DNA from: Kiloniella laminariae DSM 19542
Lineage (GTDB): Bacteria; Pseudomonadota; Alphaproteobacteria; Kiloniellales; Kiloniellaceae
Length of the DNA stretch: 39,197 nt
Assembly: GCF_000374005.1 (NCBI RefSeq)
Contig: NZ_KB893135.1
Location: 422,057-461,253, forward strand
Reading direction: 5' to 3'
Below the pieces are notes generated by a model, which saw nothing but the letters and a program-made list of their open reading frames with translations, was not told the DNA's origin and made no database searches. The position numbers were made by a program, and so were the translations under genes. Below, one piece after another: positions 24,471 to 32,388 of this stretch (its first letter is position 1; each line of letters begins with the position of its first letter).

Positions 24471-24893
24471 ATGACAACACTAGGGCATCAGCAAATCATA
24501 GCTAGGACAAATCTAAGACCACAGGATCGATTTAAAAATCCTAAAGGCTATTCGCTAGCTGTGGAGAATGACGTCTACTATTGCTCATTCAAAATTGATG
24601 CGCCAAAGAAATCGGGCATTTACCAAATTTTAATCAATGATCAAATTGTTTATGTTGGTCGGGCAAAATGTCTTAAAAATCGCCTTTCTCAACAGTACGG
24701 TAACGTGTCTCCTCGTCATCCTTTCAACGGAGGTCAAATCCAAAAGTGTAGGACAAACGCCAAGATAAATGTTGCTATTTGTCAAGGGGATAATGTGTCA
24801 TTTGAATGGAAGGTATGTATTGATTATGTCGAGCAAGAAAAGCGATTATTGGAGGATGTATCAAATAGGCCGCCTTGGAATAAGCGCTCTTAA
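24471..24893 (+). CDS. GIY-YIG nuclease domain protein (AT-rich, probably acquired)
   Basis: A 140-residue protein with a GIY-YIG fold: SGIYQILINDQIVYVGRA supplies GIY (49-51) and YVG (61-63). LKNRLSQQYG supplies the catalytic Arg region, a Glu lies near 121-123, and the end PPWNKR matches the NPPWN-like tail of stand-alone GIY-YIG proteins. The segment NVSPRHPFNGGQIQKCRTN resembles the insertion seen in such small nucleases. The open frame extends to a TTG at 24357, but I use the first ATG, 24471. There is no clear ribosome-binding site. The gene is much more AT-rich than its flanks and is the first gene of an AT-rich island. Role (repair, mobile element, defence) unknown. Confidence 0.7.
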   Translation: MTTLGHQQIIARTNLRPQDRFKNPKGYSLAVENDVYYCSFKIDAPKKSGIYQILINDQIVYVGRAKCLKNRLSQQYGNVSPRHPFNGGQIQKCRTNAKINVAICQGDNVSFEWKVCIDYVEQEKRLLEDVSNRPPWNKRS

Positions 24894-24962
24894 ATTAGCA
24901 ATGTTGAGTTTGAGATTGATTTTGGTCCCACGGAGTTGTCGTTCTCTTCAAATTCAGCTAAC

Positions 24963-24990
24963 GTCTGCTTCTGGCACGATGCAGCTATGA
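24963..24990. repeat. 28-nt repeat, left copy
   Basis: It contains GCTTCTGGCAC and matches the copy at 26195-26222 at 22 of 28 positions in the same orientation. The two copies bracket the membrane/exported protein pair and may mark the ends of an inserted cassette. Confidence 0.6.
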
Positions 24991-25074
24991 CCATGACCCG
25001 ATTTATATTCGCGGAAAGGTGGTTTCGGAGCGATAAGTGCAGCCTGAATCTCCGATAATTGCAACCTGTTACAA

Positions 25075-25539
25075 TTAGATATTACCCTCTTTCTGCCTTA
25101 AACAGAGGTACCTTAAACAAATATACACACTAAAGGATAAGGTAACTTGCGCAGACATCTGGGTGGGCGTTATGAATAGATGATGAGCTTGCTTATCAGG
25201 GAGTTGATAGTCATATGTATAAAATATAAAATTTGGTAATATTATAAAGCTCCATAGCAGAATTATTTTTAAATTTTCAAATTCAATATTTTTGTATTTC
25301 AAAATCTTCAAAATTATGAGGTGTATTATAAATGGTGGCAAAGAATTAAAAATCAAAAAAAGTGATACAAACATCAAGTTTATATCAAACATTGAACTTA
25401 TATTAAATTCACTCTTCCCCTGATTGAGTTTCAGATACATCCAAAGAATTATGCTGCTAACAAATATCGAAATTAATACAAGAACAATTTCTTTTCCAAT
25501 TGAGGTTTTTGTTAGCAGAAAAATTCTCTTGTTGGACAT
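25075..25539 (-). CDS. Small multi-pass membrane protein, unknown function
   Basis: A 154-residue AT-rich gene. The protein has about four hydrophobic segments (IVLVLISIFVSSIILWMYL, INLMFVSLFLIFNSLPPF, IILLWSFIILPNFIFY, and a final weaker one) and short charged loops. I recognise no family. The frame is open upstream to a TTG at 25590, but the ATG at 25539 is preferred. It is divergent from a predicted exported protein gene whose start is 51 bp away. Both lie between two copies of a 28-nt repeat. An immunity or partner role for the neighbour is only speculation. Confidence 0.6.
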   Translation of the reverse strand: MSNKRIFLLTKTSIGKEIVLVLISIFVSSIILWMYLKLNQGKSEFNISSMFDINLMFVSLFLIFNSLPPFIIHLIILKILKYKNIEFENLKIILLWSFIILPNFIFYTYDYQLPDKQAHHLFITPTQMSAQVTLSFSVYICLRYLCLRQKEGNI

Positions 25540-25589
25540 ATTAAGGATATAATTCTTGTGAGTATCGATTGAGATAACGGAAAGTTGCA

Positions 25590-26072
25590 ATGAAGATAAT
25601 AAAGCTAATGGTTTTCATATTGACGTCAATAACTTTAATATTTTTATTGAGTAAAGCACAGGTTGAAAATGCAAAGGATCATTCAATATTTTACGATCCA
25701 CCATCTGAGTATACATCGTGGCAAAAAGAGATAATTAATAACTATCTATGTGAAGGAATGCCGCCTGCTGTAATTTCTGAAATTGAAAATGTGGCTTCTC
25801 GCATTGATTTCGGGGGAGAGATTATGTCTTTACCTGATCCAAATGATCCTACTAAACGGATTTTAAAATCAATTTCCTTGTTACGAGTTAACTCTAAATG
25901 CGCTAGAGGTTTTTGCAAAACACACGTACTTTCCCGTACTGGAAATAATAAATGTAAATATATCGCGACCATACAGATACCGAAGAAGCTGAATACATAT
26001 TCAGATATGATTGGAGGTGGTGTTATTTATAATGAAAAGTGTACTATTTATTATGATGGGCTTTGTTTTTAA
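25590..26072 (+). CDS. Predicted exported or membrane-anchored cysteine-containing protein
   Basis: A 160-residue AT-rich gene. The protein begins MKIIKLMVFILTSITLIFLL, a signal peptide or anchor, followed by a soluble domain of about 135 residues with six cysteines, spaced as if for disulfides in the periplasm or outside. No family is recognised. The ATG at 25590 has GGAAAG upstream. Base composition is unlike the flanking genome. Its divergent neighbour is a multi-pass membrane protein. Confidence 0.65.
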   Translation: MKIIKLMVFILTSITLIFLLSKAQVENAKDHSIFYDPPSEYTSWQKEIINNYLCEGMPPAVISEIENVASRIDFGGEIMSLPDPNDPTKRILKSISLLRVNSKCARGFCKTHVLSRTGNNKCKYIATIQIPKKLNTYSDMIGGGVIYNEKCTIYYDGLCF

Positions 26073-26374
26073 TGGCTTTGTTTTGATAAAGTTTTTTTTC
26101 ATACATCGCTCTCCCGGTATCAAAACTGTAAAAAGACGATCTTAATTTAAGTTAATCATCAAATCAGGGGCAGTATAGATTTGATGGTTAGAGTGTCCGC
26201 TTCTGGCACAAAGCTGCTATAGATTAGCTATATGCAAAACAAAGACATAAAAATAATTGACTAAATTGATCTTGCACGAACTCCAAACGCAACACGGGCA
26301 GCTTTACAGCCGCCCCGTGCGCTCACAATATGCGCCAAATTCCTCCCCCAACGCATCACCAAAGTCAAAACACT
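26073..26374. other. 302-bp intergenic region, right edge of the AT-rich island
   Basis: It holds the right copy of the 28-nt repeat. Composition returns to the genome norm after about 26280. No gene or clear terminator is seen. Confidence 0.5.
26195..26222. repeat. 28-nt repeat, right copy
   Basis: This is the direct-orientation partner of 24963-24990 (22 of 28 identical), 1232 bp away. It shares GCTTCTGGCAC. Confidence 0.6.
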
Positions 26375-26746
26375 CTATTTCATAGAGTTAAGACCGAAGA
26401 TGTTGCCTTCGCTGTCCTGGCACAGAGTGACCCAACCGAATTCACCGATTGAAAATTTTGGTCGGATCACTTTCCCGCCCGCCCCGGCAACGCGGGCTTC
26501 TTCCACGGCGCAGTCCTGGGCGGCAAAGTATATCACTGTGCCGCCTCTGCCGGGGGCTGCATGTTCGGACTTGGTTAAAGCGCCCGCTGCGCCGTAGGCA
26601 TTCATGTCGGCGGGGAAGCTCATCATTTGCGACTGGCCTGTGGGGTCAATTATTTCCTCAAGCTTTTGCCCCAGAACCGTCTGGTAAAAGGCAACGGCCC
26701 GCTCAAGGTCGTCTACATAGATGTCGAACCATGCGACTGCGTTCAT
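26375..26746 (-). CDS. VOC (glyoxalase/bleomycin resistance-like) family protein
   Basis: A 123-residue single-module VOC protein. It has AWFDIYVDDLERAVAFYQTVLG at the start, a central GGTVIYFAAQD, and GWVTLCQDSEGNIFGLNS at the end. This is the common YdcJ/PhnB-like glyoxalase fold of unknown substrate. Two in-frame ATGs exist. For the one at 26755 the GGAGG touches the start codon with no spacing, whereas for the one at 26746 GGAGG is nine bases upstream, so I use 26746. It lies 79 bp downstream of an AraC-type regulator on the same strand and is probably its target or operon partner. Confidence 0.88.
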   Translation of the reverse strand: MNAVAWFDIYVDDLERAVAFYQTVLGQKLEEIIDPTGQSQMMSFPADMNAYGAAGALTKSEHAAPGRGGTVIYFAAQDCAVEEARVAGAGGKVIRPKFSIGEFGWVTLCQDSEGNIFGLNSMK

Positions 26747-26825
26747 TTTTGTCATCCTCCGCTTCCTCTTTATTGTCGGCTATGACCATTACCTAACAGG
26801 CCGCAGGTGGTCTGTATTGTAGATA

Positions 26826-27566
26826 TCAGACATCAAATTTCCGGGAATATTTCCCCGGCGTGTAGCCCGTGGCTTTGCGAAACGCGTGGATAAAATGCGA
26901 CTGGTCGGCGTAAGACCAGATATCCTTGCCGTTCAAGGTCTGTTGCAGGCGCAGCACCTTGAGAAAGTCGTGCGGCGTTAATCCGGTGGTTTGTTTCAGC
27001 CTTCGTTGCAGCTGGCGGGCTGACAGCTCGCAAACCGCCGCCATGTCTGAAACGCTTCTGATATCGTCGAGCTTGTGAAATATCTTTTCCGTGACGGGGT
27101 TCACGGCAACCAGCTTGCGGTCCATCAGCTCCTCGACGAAGGCGGATAAAATCGGCTGCTGATCAACAAAATCGCGGCTGGAAAGTTGCTGATTTATCCC
27201 GATCAGCGGCAGGTCCCCCACGTAAGGTCGCTCCACCAGACCATAAGAAATCTGCTCGGAGCCCCCTTGCCATACACCGGGCAAAAACCGGATGTTGACA
27301 AAGTGAAAGGACCTGCCCAGGTTAAATTCCTCGGAGGCGGCACGCAATTGGGCAAGCCCTGCGATCTGAGGATTCAACTGGTCAAAGACGATGTAGCTGC
27401 AGGCGTCCGGCAAGGCATGAAATCGATAGTCCTCCGGCAAGCTGCCGTTTGTCTTCAGCTCCAGAAACCGGTGGACAATGCCGCGCAAATGACCGGGCGG
27501 TTCGGCCTCGACAAACAGGACGGACCGGACCTCTTTTTCTTTGCCGTTTCCTTTCGGGTCATACAT
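26826..27566 (-). CDS. AraC family transcriptional regulator
   Basis: A 246-residue regulator with an N-terminal sensing domain (containing IRFLPGVWQGG, as in DUF6597-type AraC proteins) and a C-terminal AraC double helix-turn-helix: DMAAVCELSARQLQRRLKQTTGLTPHDFLKVLRLQ and YADQSHFIHAFRKATGYTPGKYSR. The ATG at 27566 has AGGAG eleven bases upstream. It is transcribed toward the VOC gene, which suggests a small inducible unit. The signal is unknown. Confidence 0.92.
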   Translation of the reverse strand: MYDPKGNGKEKEVRSVLFVEAEPPGHLRGIVHRFLELKTNGSLPEDYRFHALPDACSYIVFDQLNPQIAGLAQLRAASEEFNLGRSFHFVNIRFLPGVWQGGSEQISYGLVERPYVGDLPLIGINQQLSSRDFVDQQPILSAFVEELMDRKLVAVNPVTEKIFHKLDDIRSVSDMAAVCELSARQLQRRLKQTTGLTPHDFLKVLRLQQTLNGKDIWSYADQSHFIHAFRKATGYTPGKYSRKFDV

Positions 27567-27738
27567 AGCTGCTGTATTGCTCCTGCGCGGTTATCTGTTG
27601 CCGTAGTTACCCGTAACAGCCATTCTTTGATGGCGCACCGCAATAGCTTAAGGGCCAGAGAACTGTTTTGGCGAGAGCCGTTTTGGCAAAACAAACTATG
27701 CTGTCTGTAGCAGCGCGCCCCTTGAGCAGGATCAAGCC

Positions 27739-28884
27739 TCATCCCTGAATGGATATGCGCAGGTGGGCAGGCTGGATTTCGTCGTCCCGGTCTTTGTCAT
27801 CGGGGTCTTTGTCGGCAGGTTCCGCTGATCCCGGTGTGATTTCGGGATCGCGTTTTTTGCAGAGGGACCCGAGCACCCGGCGTCTGACCGCCTGAACCTG
27901 GCGCTGTTTGTACTGGGCGTGCGAGGCCGCGCCGCTGTGGTTGGACAGGTAGCTGGCTTCGTCGAGGATCTGGATTTCGAAGGGGAAGTAAAAACGGATC
28001 TGCTTGCCGTCAGCCTCTGTCAGCTTGATGCGCTGGCGACAGGTAAACTGCAGCGCCTTGTAACTGGTGCCGCTAAAGGCATTATCGGTCAGGCGTTTGG
28101 CATCGCCCGGTGATTTGATCTTTTCCAGATCGGCGCTGAGCTGGGAAAAGTCGTCGATGTCTTTCCAACGGTCTTCCATCCACTCCACATCGATCAGGCT
28201 GTTGCGCGAGCGCGAGGGCTTGATGTTGGCGAACATGACGATGTTGTGCTGACGCAGGTAACAGAGCACGCGCAGGGCGTCGAGCGGGTCGCGGGTGACA
28301 ATACGAATGCCGAGCCAGTCAAAGATATCCGCCGCAACATTTTCCGCCTTGTGCAGCATCTTCAGCACGGCAGAGCGTCGCGATTTGGACGAGCGGCTTT
28401 CATAGACCACCAGTTCGATATCGCCGAGGAAGACCCCGTTCGAGGTATCGCGGATGTGCTGTTCAAAGCGGCCAAAGATCTGTTCCTTGACCTGTTCGTG
28501 ATAGCGTTCGTTGAAATAGGAGCCGCAGTGGGCAAAGGTGTGCATCACCCGCAGCACCACACAGCTCCAGCGCGAGCGCGGCGTGGCTTCGGTCGAGGAA
28601 ACCCAGAGCAGCAGTTTCAGCAGGTTTTCCTGATTGCGCACTTCGGGGGAAATCTCCTCCCCCTCCTCCAGCAGCACCTCTTCGATAAAGCTGATGGCTT
28701 CCTGGCGGATGGCCTCGACCTCCTGACGGTCTTCATCCTGATGATAGTCAAAGCCGTAACATTCCAGAAAAGCCTCGGCTTCTTCCAGCGTTTCGACCTG
28801 AAGCCGGGGCGAGTCAATAATCGACTGCCCTTTGAGGACTGTCCGAAGCGACGCGCCGGCCCAGAGTCTCAGTTCTTCATTCAT
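27739..28884 (-). CDS. Divergent RelA/SpoT-like nucleotidyltransferase domain protein (putative)
   Basis: A 381-residue protein annotated in databases, as far as I recall, only as an uncharacterised TIGR04552-like family. Read against Rel synthetases, its middle and C-terminal parts line up. SRSSKSRRSAVLKMLHKA resembles the R/K-rich ATP-binding segment, DIFDWLGIRIVT (D189) the DxxGxR metal motif, SGTSYKALQFT (Y275) the GYxSLHT segment, and FEIQILDEASYLSNHSGAA (E303) with SHAQYK the VExQIRT...AE.G.AAHWxYK segment. No HD hydrolase, TGS or ACT domain is seen. The N-terminal 150 residues are helical and acidic, and the C-terminus is a charged Asp/Lys tail. The proposed role is alarmone-type pyrophosphate transfer or an ADP/toxin-type variant, by inference only. 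Monocistronic. Confidence 0.6.
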   Translation of the reverse strand: MNEELRLWAGASLRTVLKGQSIIDSPRLQVETLEEAEAFLECYGFDYHQDEDRQEVEAIRQEAISFIEEVLLEEGEEISPEVRNQENLLKLLLWVSSTEATPRSRWSCVVLRVMHTFAHCGSYFNERYHEQVKEQIFGRFEQHIRDTSNGVFLGDIELVVYESRSSKSRRSAVLKMLHKAENVAADIFDWLGIRIVTRDPLDALRVLCYLRQHNIVMFANIKPSRSRNSLIDVEWMEDRWKDIDDFSQLSADLEKIKSPGDAKRLTDNAFSGTSYKALQFTCRQRIKLTEADGKQIRFYFPFEIQILDEASYLSNHSGAASHAQYKQRQVQAVRRRVLGSLCKKRDPEITPGSAEPADKDPDDKDRDDEIQPAHLRISIQG

Positions 28885-28973
28885 TAGTCCATCATCCCCA
28901 GGAAAGCAGAGGCAAAAGCGAAGTGATGATAATAGAGGAAAAAATCTAACTTTTAATTAAATTGCGCCAAAAA

Positions 28974-29044
28974 CCGATGGCCAACCCAGTGGCCAGCCCG
29001 GTGGCCAGCCCGGTGCCAAACCGGGGGCCAAACCGGGGGCCAAA
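28974..29044. repeat. 12-nt tandem repeat, six units
   Basis: The units follow CCGGTGGCCAGC and CCGGGGGCCAAA, with one 11-nt unit. The array is intergenic, between the Rel-like gene and the oxygenase gene, and lies downstream of the oxygenase stop. I see nothing else in 28885-29133. Confidence 0.9.
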
Positions 29045-29133
29045 CCCGCCAGAACCGGACGACCGACCCTGAAAGCTGGCCCGCCAGCACAGAACTTACC
29101 GCAACAGCGTACTTTTGCAGCGGTCCCTTTTTC

Positions 29134-29706
29134 CTAACGAAAAGCCGGGCCGTGCACCCAGGCCACCAGCGCATAGCGGGTCCCGGAAGTGACCGGGCAG
29201 ACCTCATGCTGGAGAAAGCTGGAAAAAACCACCGCCGTGCCCTGATCCCGCGGGGCGGTCCAGCCCTTGCCCTCGTCATCCACCTTCAACGCCCCGCCCT
29301 CATAGGCCGCCCCGTCGGACAGCTGGACCGAAATCGACAGCTTGCGCGTTGTGGTTGATCCGGTGGCGCCGATGTCCATATGCGCGCCATAGCGCCCGGC
29401 CGGGCTTTGTTCGTCCTGCGGCGCATCATAGCGGATCAGCTGCAGACCTTCGCGCAGATCCTCCAGGTCAAACTGGAACCAGTTGCGGTTGACCTCGCTT
29501 ACCAGCCCGGCAAGCTTGAGGAACACCCAGCTGGTCGTGTCGCTATCATCCAGCCAGAGGTAATGGCACTTGCGGATCGAGCTTTTGACCCCCCCCGCCA
29601 GACGGGCCGCCGCCACATCCGGGGAGTCCTCAAACAGATCAATCAGCCTCTGGCACTCGGCGGCGCTCAGCAACCTTTCCTGCACACAGGGACGCGTCAT
29701 CAACAT
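29134..29706 (-). CDS. 2-oxoglutarate/Fe(II)-dependent oxygenase (PKHD/prolyl hydroxylase type)
   Basis: A 190-residue double-stranded beta-helix oxygenase. The iron triad is H109 and D111 in YGAHMDIG and H167 in FLQHEVCPV. R177 in SGTRYALVAWVHG is the 2-oxoglutarate-binding Arg. An N-terminal CVQERLLSAAECQRLIDLF is typical of the PiuC/PKHD group. The frame opens with a TTG at 29715; the ATG at 29706 has AAAGG nine bases upstream and is used here. The substrate may be a protein side chain or a small molecule; iron-uptake context genes common for PiuC are absent. Confidence 0.88.
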   Translation of the reverse strand: MLMTRPCVQERLLSAAECQRLIDLFEDSPDVAAARLAGGVKSSIRKCHYLWLDDSDTTSWVFLKLAGLVSEVNRNWFQFDLEDLREGLQLIRYDAPQDEQSPAGRYGAHMDIGATGSTTTRKLSISVQLSDGAAYEGGALKVDDEGKGWTAPRDQGTAVVFSSFLQHEVCPVTSGTRYALVAWVHGPAFR

Positions 29707-30449
29707 AACCGGCAACCTTTAAACAGTCCGCGAAACACCGCAGGGACAGGAAAAACAGGCAAAAGTAAAATAGAGATACGTTCAGTGGGAAAAACAATCC
29801 GGAGCCGTGTTCAGGACACCTCGGCACCGGGGGGTTCTGCCGTTTTGCAGCGGCGCTTTCATCCTGCCCCAAGCAGATCGGGGCAAGGGATAAGCACCCT
29901 GTCTGCAGAACAGCCCGGGCTGTAACGGGGCGAATTGTTTTCACCCCTTCTTTAGGCTCAGTTCACCGGAAAAGACAAGAAAATTTCGCACCTGTTTTAC
30001 CTAGATACCCTGATGGATCTTCCGGTGGGTTTTCGGGTGGATTTTCGGGTGGATTTTCGGGTGAATTTCCCGATGAATTTCCCAGTGAATTTTCCAGTCA
30101 GTTTTCCGGTGTGTTTTCTAGTGGGCTTCACCAGCTTTTCAGCCATGAAACTCCGTCAGAAAAATCTTCCCACACAGGTTTCCAAAGAGGCCTTCCCGAT
30201 TTTCTTTAAAACAGTTCAAAAGAAAAAAACACCTGACAGTTAACCATAAATATTCTTTTAATTCATAATGATAATATAATAAGAAATTCAATCATCGATA
30301 ATTTATACTGGAAAAAAACAAGAATGAGCTGTAAAAGTATTCCTGAGACAGTTCCGCTCTTCTGCAGAAAAATTAAACAATAAAGACCCTGCAGTTCTTA
30401 ACCATAATTTAGGACTCTCATCCCAAAATAAGCGCGTCAGGGGGAATAA
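29707..30449. other. 743-bp intergenic region
   Basis: This is the largest gap in the window. It contains a ten-unit 12-nt repeat (30012-30131) and, after about 30180, an AT-rich stretch leading into the multicopper oxidase gene that presumably holds its promoter. I cannot pick out convincing -35/-10 boxes. The small open frame over the repeat is not credited as a gene. Confidence 0.5.
30012..30131. repeat. 12-nt tandem repeat, ten units
   Basis: Ten consecutive units of the form GGTGGATTTTCG / AGTGAATTTTCC, two of them identical (30036-30059). This is the longest of the short-period arrays in the window. Confidence 0.93.
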
Positions 30450-32003
30450 ATGACAAAGATAAAAAGACGTACCTTTCTAAAAGGCGCTGCAGCTCTTTCC
30501 GCCAGTGGCGCGCTGCTACACCATTTTACCAGCAGCACAGCTGTTCAGGCACAATCTTCAGGACCCGCAGGTAGCACCTTGCCCGCCCGCTCGCCGCTTG
30601 GCATCAGCGATGACCTTTTCAACCCGACCGAGTACAGCTCGATCGATGGGCGTCTGGTGAAAACCATGTGGATGGGCTTCAACAAGGTCATCCTGCCCAG
30701 CGGCCCGACCATTTTGCGAAATTTCAACGACAGCCTGCCCGGCCCGACCCTGCGGATCAATGCAGGGGATACGCTGGAGCTGGCCTTTGAAAACCGCCTG
30801 CCGGAAAATCGACCCGACCAGCCAACCGAAGTCAACATACCCAACCACTTCAACACCACCAACCTGCACTATCACGGCTTTCACGTCAGCCCCAAGGGCA
30901 ACAGCGACAACGTCTATCTCAACATCGAGCCGGGCGACAAGTTCAACTATGTCGTCCAGGTCCCCAAAGACCATCCCGCAGGCAGCTACTGGTATCACCC
31001 GCATCGCCACGGTTCGGTTTCGGCCCAGGTAGCCCAGGGTGCCGCGGGTATGGCGATCATCAAAGGTGCGCTGGATGACGTGCCCGCGATCAAGGAAGCG
31101 GTCGAGCGGGTGCTGGTCATTCAGGCTCCGATCCCCGGTGTTGACGGTATTCTTGATTCCGAAGACCCGATCTGGCCACTGGATGCCGAACGCGACTTTC
31201 TGGTCAACGGCGAATACAAACCGCGGATCTATATCCGCGAGGGCGAGGTCCAGCGCTGGCGCATTCTCCACGCGGGCGATGCCCAGTTCTTCCCCTTCAA
31301 GATCGACGGGCTGGAAATCTATGAAATCGGTCGGGACGGCAATCCCCTGCCCGAAGCCCGTCTGGTCGAGGAAGTCCATCTTTCGCCTGGCAACCGGGTT
31401 GATGTGCTGGTCAAGGGGGCAACCCCCGGCGCCTATCTGCTGCGCCGTCCTTTCTTTGACCAGGGCAAACAGTCTCTTCCCCCGGTTCATCTGGCCAACA
31501 TCTATGTCATCCCGGCCAATGATTCCCGCGTTCCTCCCGGAACCCCCTTTGGCCGGGAAATCCCCAAGGGACCGCTGCCGGACAATCCGATCCTGGTCGA
31601 CATCACCGACGCCGAGATCACCCACCGGCGCAAAATCGTGCTGGGGGTCGAGGATGTAAAAGGCTATTTCCACGACACGCTCTTTACCATCAATGACGAA
31701 CCCTTTGATCCAAAGCGCGATGACGTTGTCTCCAAACTCGGTTCGGTCGAGGAATGGACCCTGATCAACACAACCCCCTTCCCGCATCCGATCCACATCC
31801 ATGTGAACCCCTTTCAGGTCATGTCGGTCAACGGTGTTGCCGACCCGGACAAACCCTGGATGGATACCATCGCGGTACCTGCGGCCGGAACAGTGGTGTT
31901 TCGTACCCGTTTCCTCGACTTTGATGGCCGCTATGTCATGCACTGCCACATCCTCCCGCACGAGGATACCGGCATGATGATCAATGTGAATATCGAGCCG
32001 TAA
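30450..32003 (+). CDS. Tat-exported multicopper oxidase (laccase-like)
   Basis: A 517-residue three-domain multicopper oxidase. The N-terminus has a Tat signal (KRRTFLKGAA and a hydrophobic stretch). The four copper motifs are present: NLHYHGFH (H140, H142), WYHPHRHG (182-188), HPIHIHVNPFQV near residue 450, and HCHILPHEDTGMM (498-510), which holds the type 1 copper Cys499. It lacks the Met-rich insert of CueO as far as I can see. It should act in the periplasm, reducing oxygen to water while oxidising copper, phenols or an electron carrier. GGGGGA precedes the ATG. It is first in an operon with a cytochrome c, a phytochelatin-synthase-like protein and a GMC dehydrogenase. Confidence 0.92.
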   Translation: MTKIKRRTFLKGAAALSASGALLHHFTSSTAVQAQSSGPAGSTLPARSPLGISDDLFNPTEYSSIDGRLVKTMWMGFNKVILPSGPTILRNFNDSLPGPTLRINAGDTLELAFENRLPENRPDQPTEVNIPNHFNTTNLHYHGFHVSPKGNSDNVYLNIEPGDKFNYVVQVPKDHPAGSYWYHPHRHGSVSAQVAQGAAGMAIIKGALDDVPAIKEAVERVLVIQAPIPGVDGILDSEDPIWPLDAERDFLVNGEYKPRIYIREGEVQRWRILHAGDAQFFPFKIDGLEIYEIGRDGNPLPEARLVEEVHLSPGNRVDVLVKGATPGAYLLRRPFFDQGKQSLPPVHLANIYVIPANDSRVPPGTPFGREIPKGPLPDNPILVDITDAEITHRRKIVLGVEDVKGYFHDTLFTINDEPFDPKRDDVVSKLGSVEEWTLINTTPFPHPIHIHVNPFQVMSVNGVADPDKPWMDTIAVPAAGTVVFRTRFLDFDGRYVMHCHILPHEDTGMMINVNIEP

Positions 32004-32040
32004 GCTGCGAGGTCCAAACACGCAAATGGGAAAATGCTCC

Positions 32041-32370
32041 ATGATGAAACAATTCAATCTGTCTCTTGCCACAGGCATGCTGGCGGCGGTTCTGGTCTCT
32101 TCTGCTGCTGTCGCAGACGATCCGCAAAACACACCGATCCCGGCTTTTGGCTCACAATGTCTTTCCTGTCACGGTGAAGACGGCAGGCCGGAACTGGCCG
32201 ATGTGCCGATTATTGCCGGGCAGCAGCCGATCTACCTTGCCAATGCCCTGCGCCATTACAAATCCGGTGAACGGACCAACGGACAGGCCCTGGTGATGCA
32301 GGAAATGGTCAAAAACCTGAGCGACGAACAGATCGTGGCACTCGCCCAGTGGTTTGGCGCACAACAATAA
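32041..32370 (+). CDS. Periplasmic class I cytochrome c, monohaem
   Basis: A 109-residue protein with a signal peptide (residues about 1-25, ending SSAAVA). The single haem motif is CLSCH at 40-44, with a likely Met axial ligand at M86 or M89. It resembles the short cytochrome c553/c4-half type (IIAGQQPIYLANALRHYKSGER). The frame also opens at 32026; I use 32041 because GGGAA lies upstream at usable distance and the signal then starts with MMK. It begins 37 bp after the oxidase stop. By context it would carry electrons between the dehydrogenase encoded downstream and an acceptor such as the multicopper oxidase or the respiratory chain. Confidence 0.88.
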   Translation: MMKQFNLSLATGMLAAVLVSSAAVADDPQNTPIPAFGSQCLSCHGEDGRPELADVPIIAGQQPIYLANALRHYKSGERTNGQALVMQEMVKNLSDEQIVALAQWFGAQQ

Positions 32371-32388
32371 GGCTTTGGAGAACACTCA

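Noticed and set aside
30013-30243. A 76-codon frame reading through the 12-nt repeat before the multicopper oxidase
   Set aside because: Its open length follows from the repeat period being divisible by three. It has no ribosome-binding site and only low-complexity sequence.
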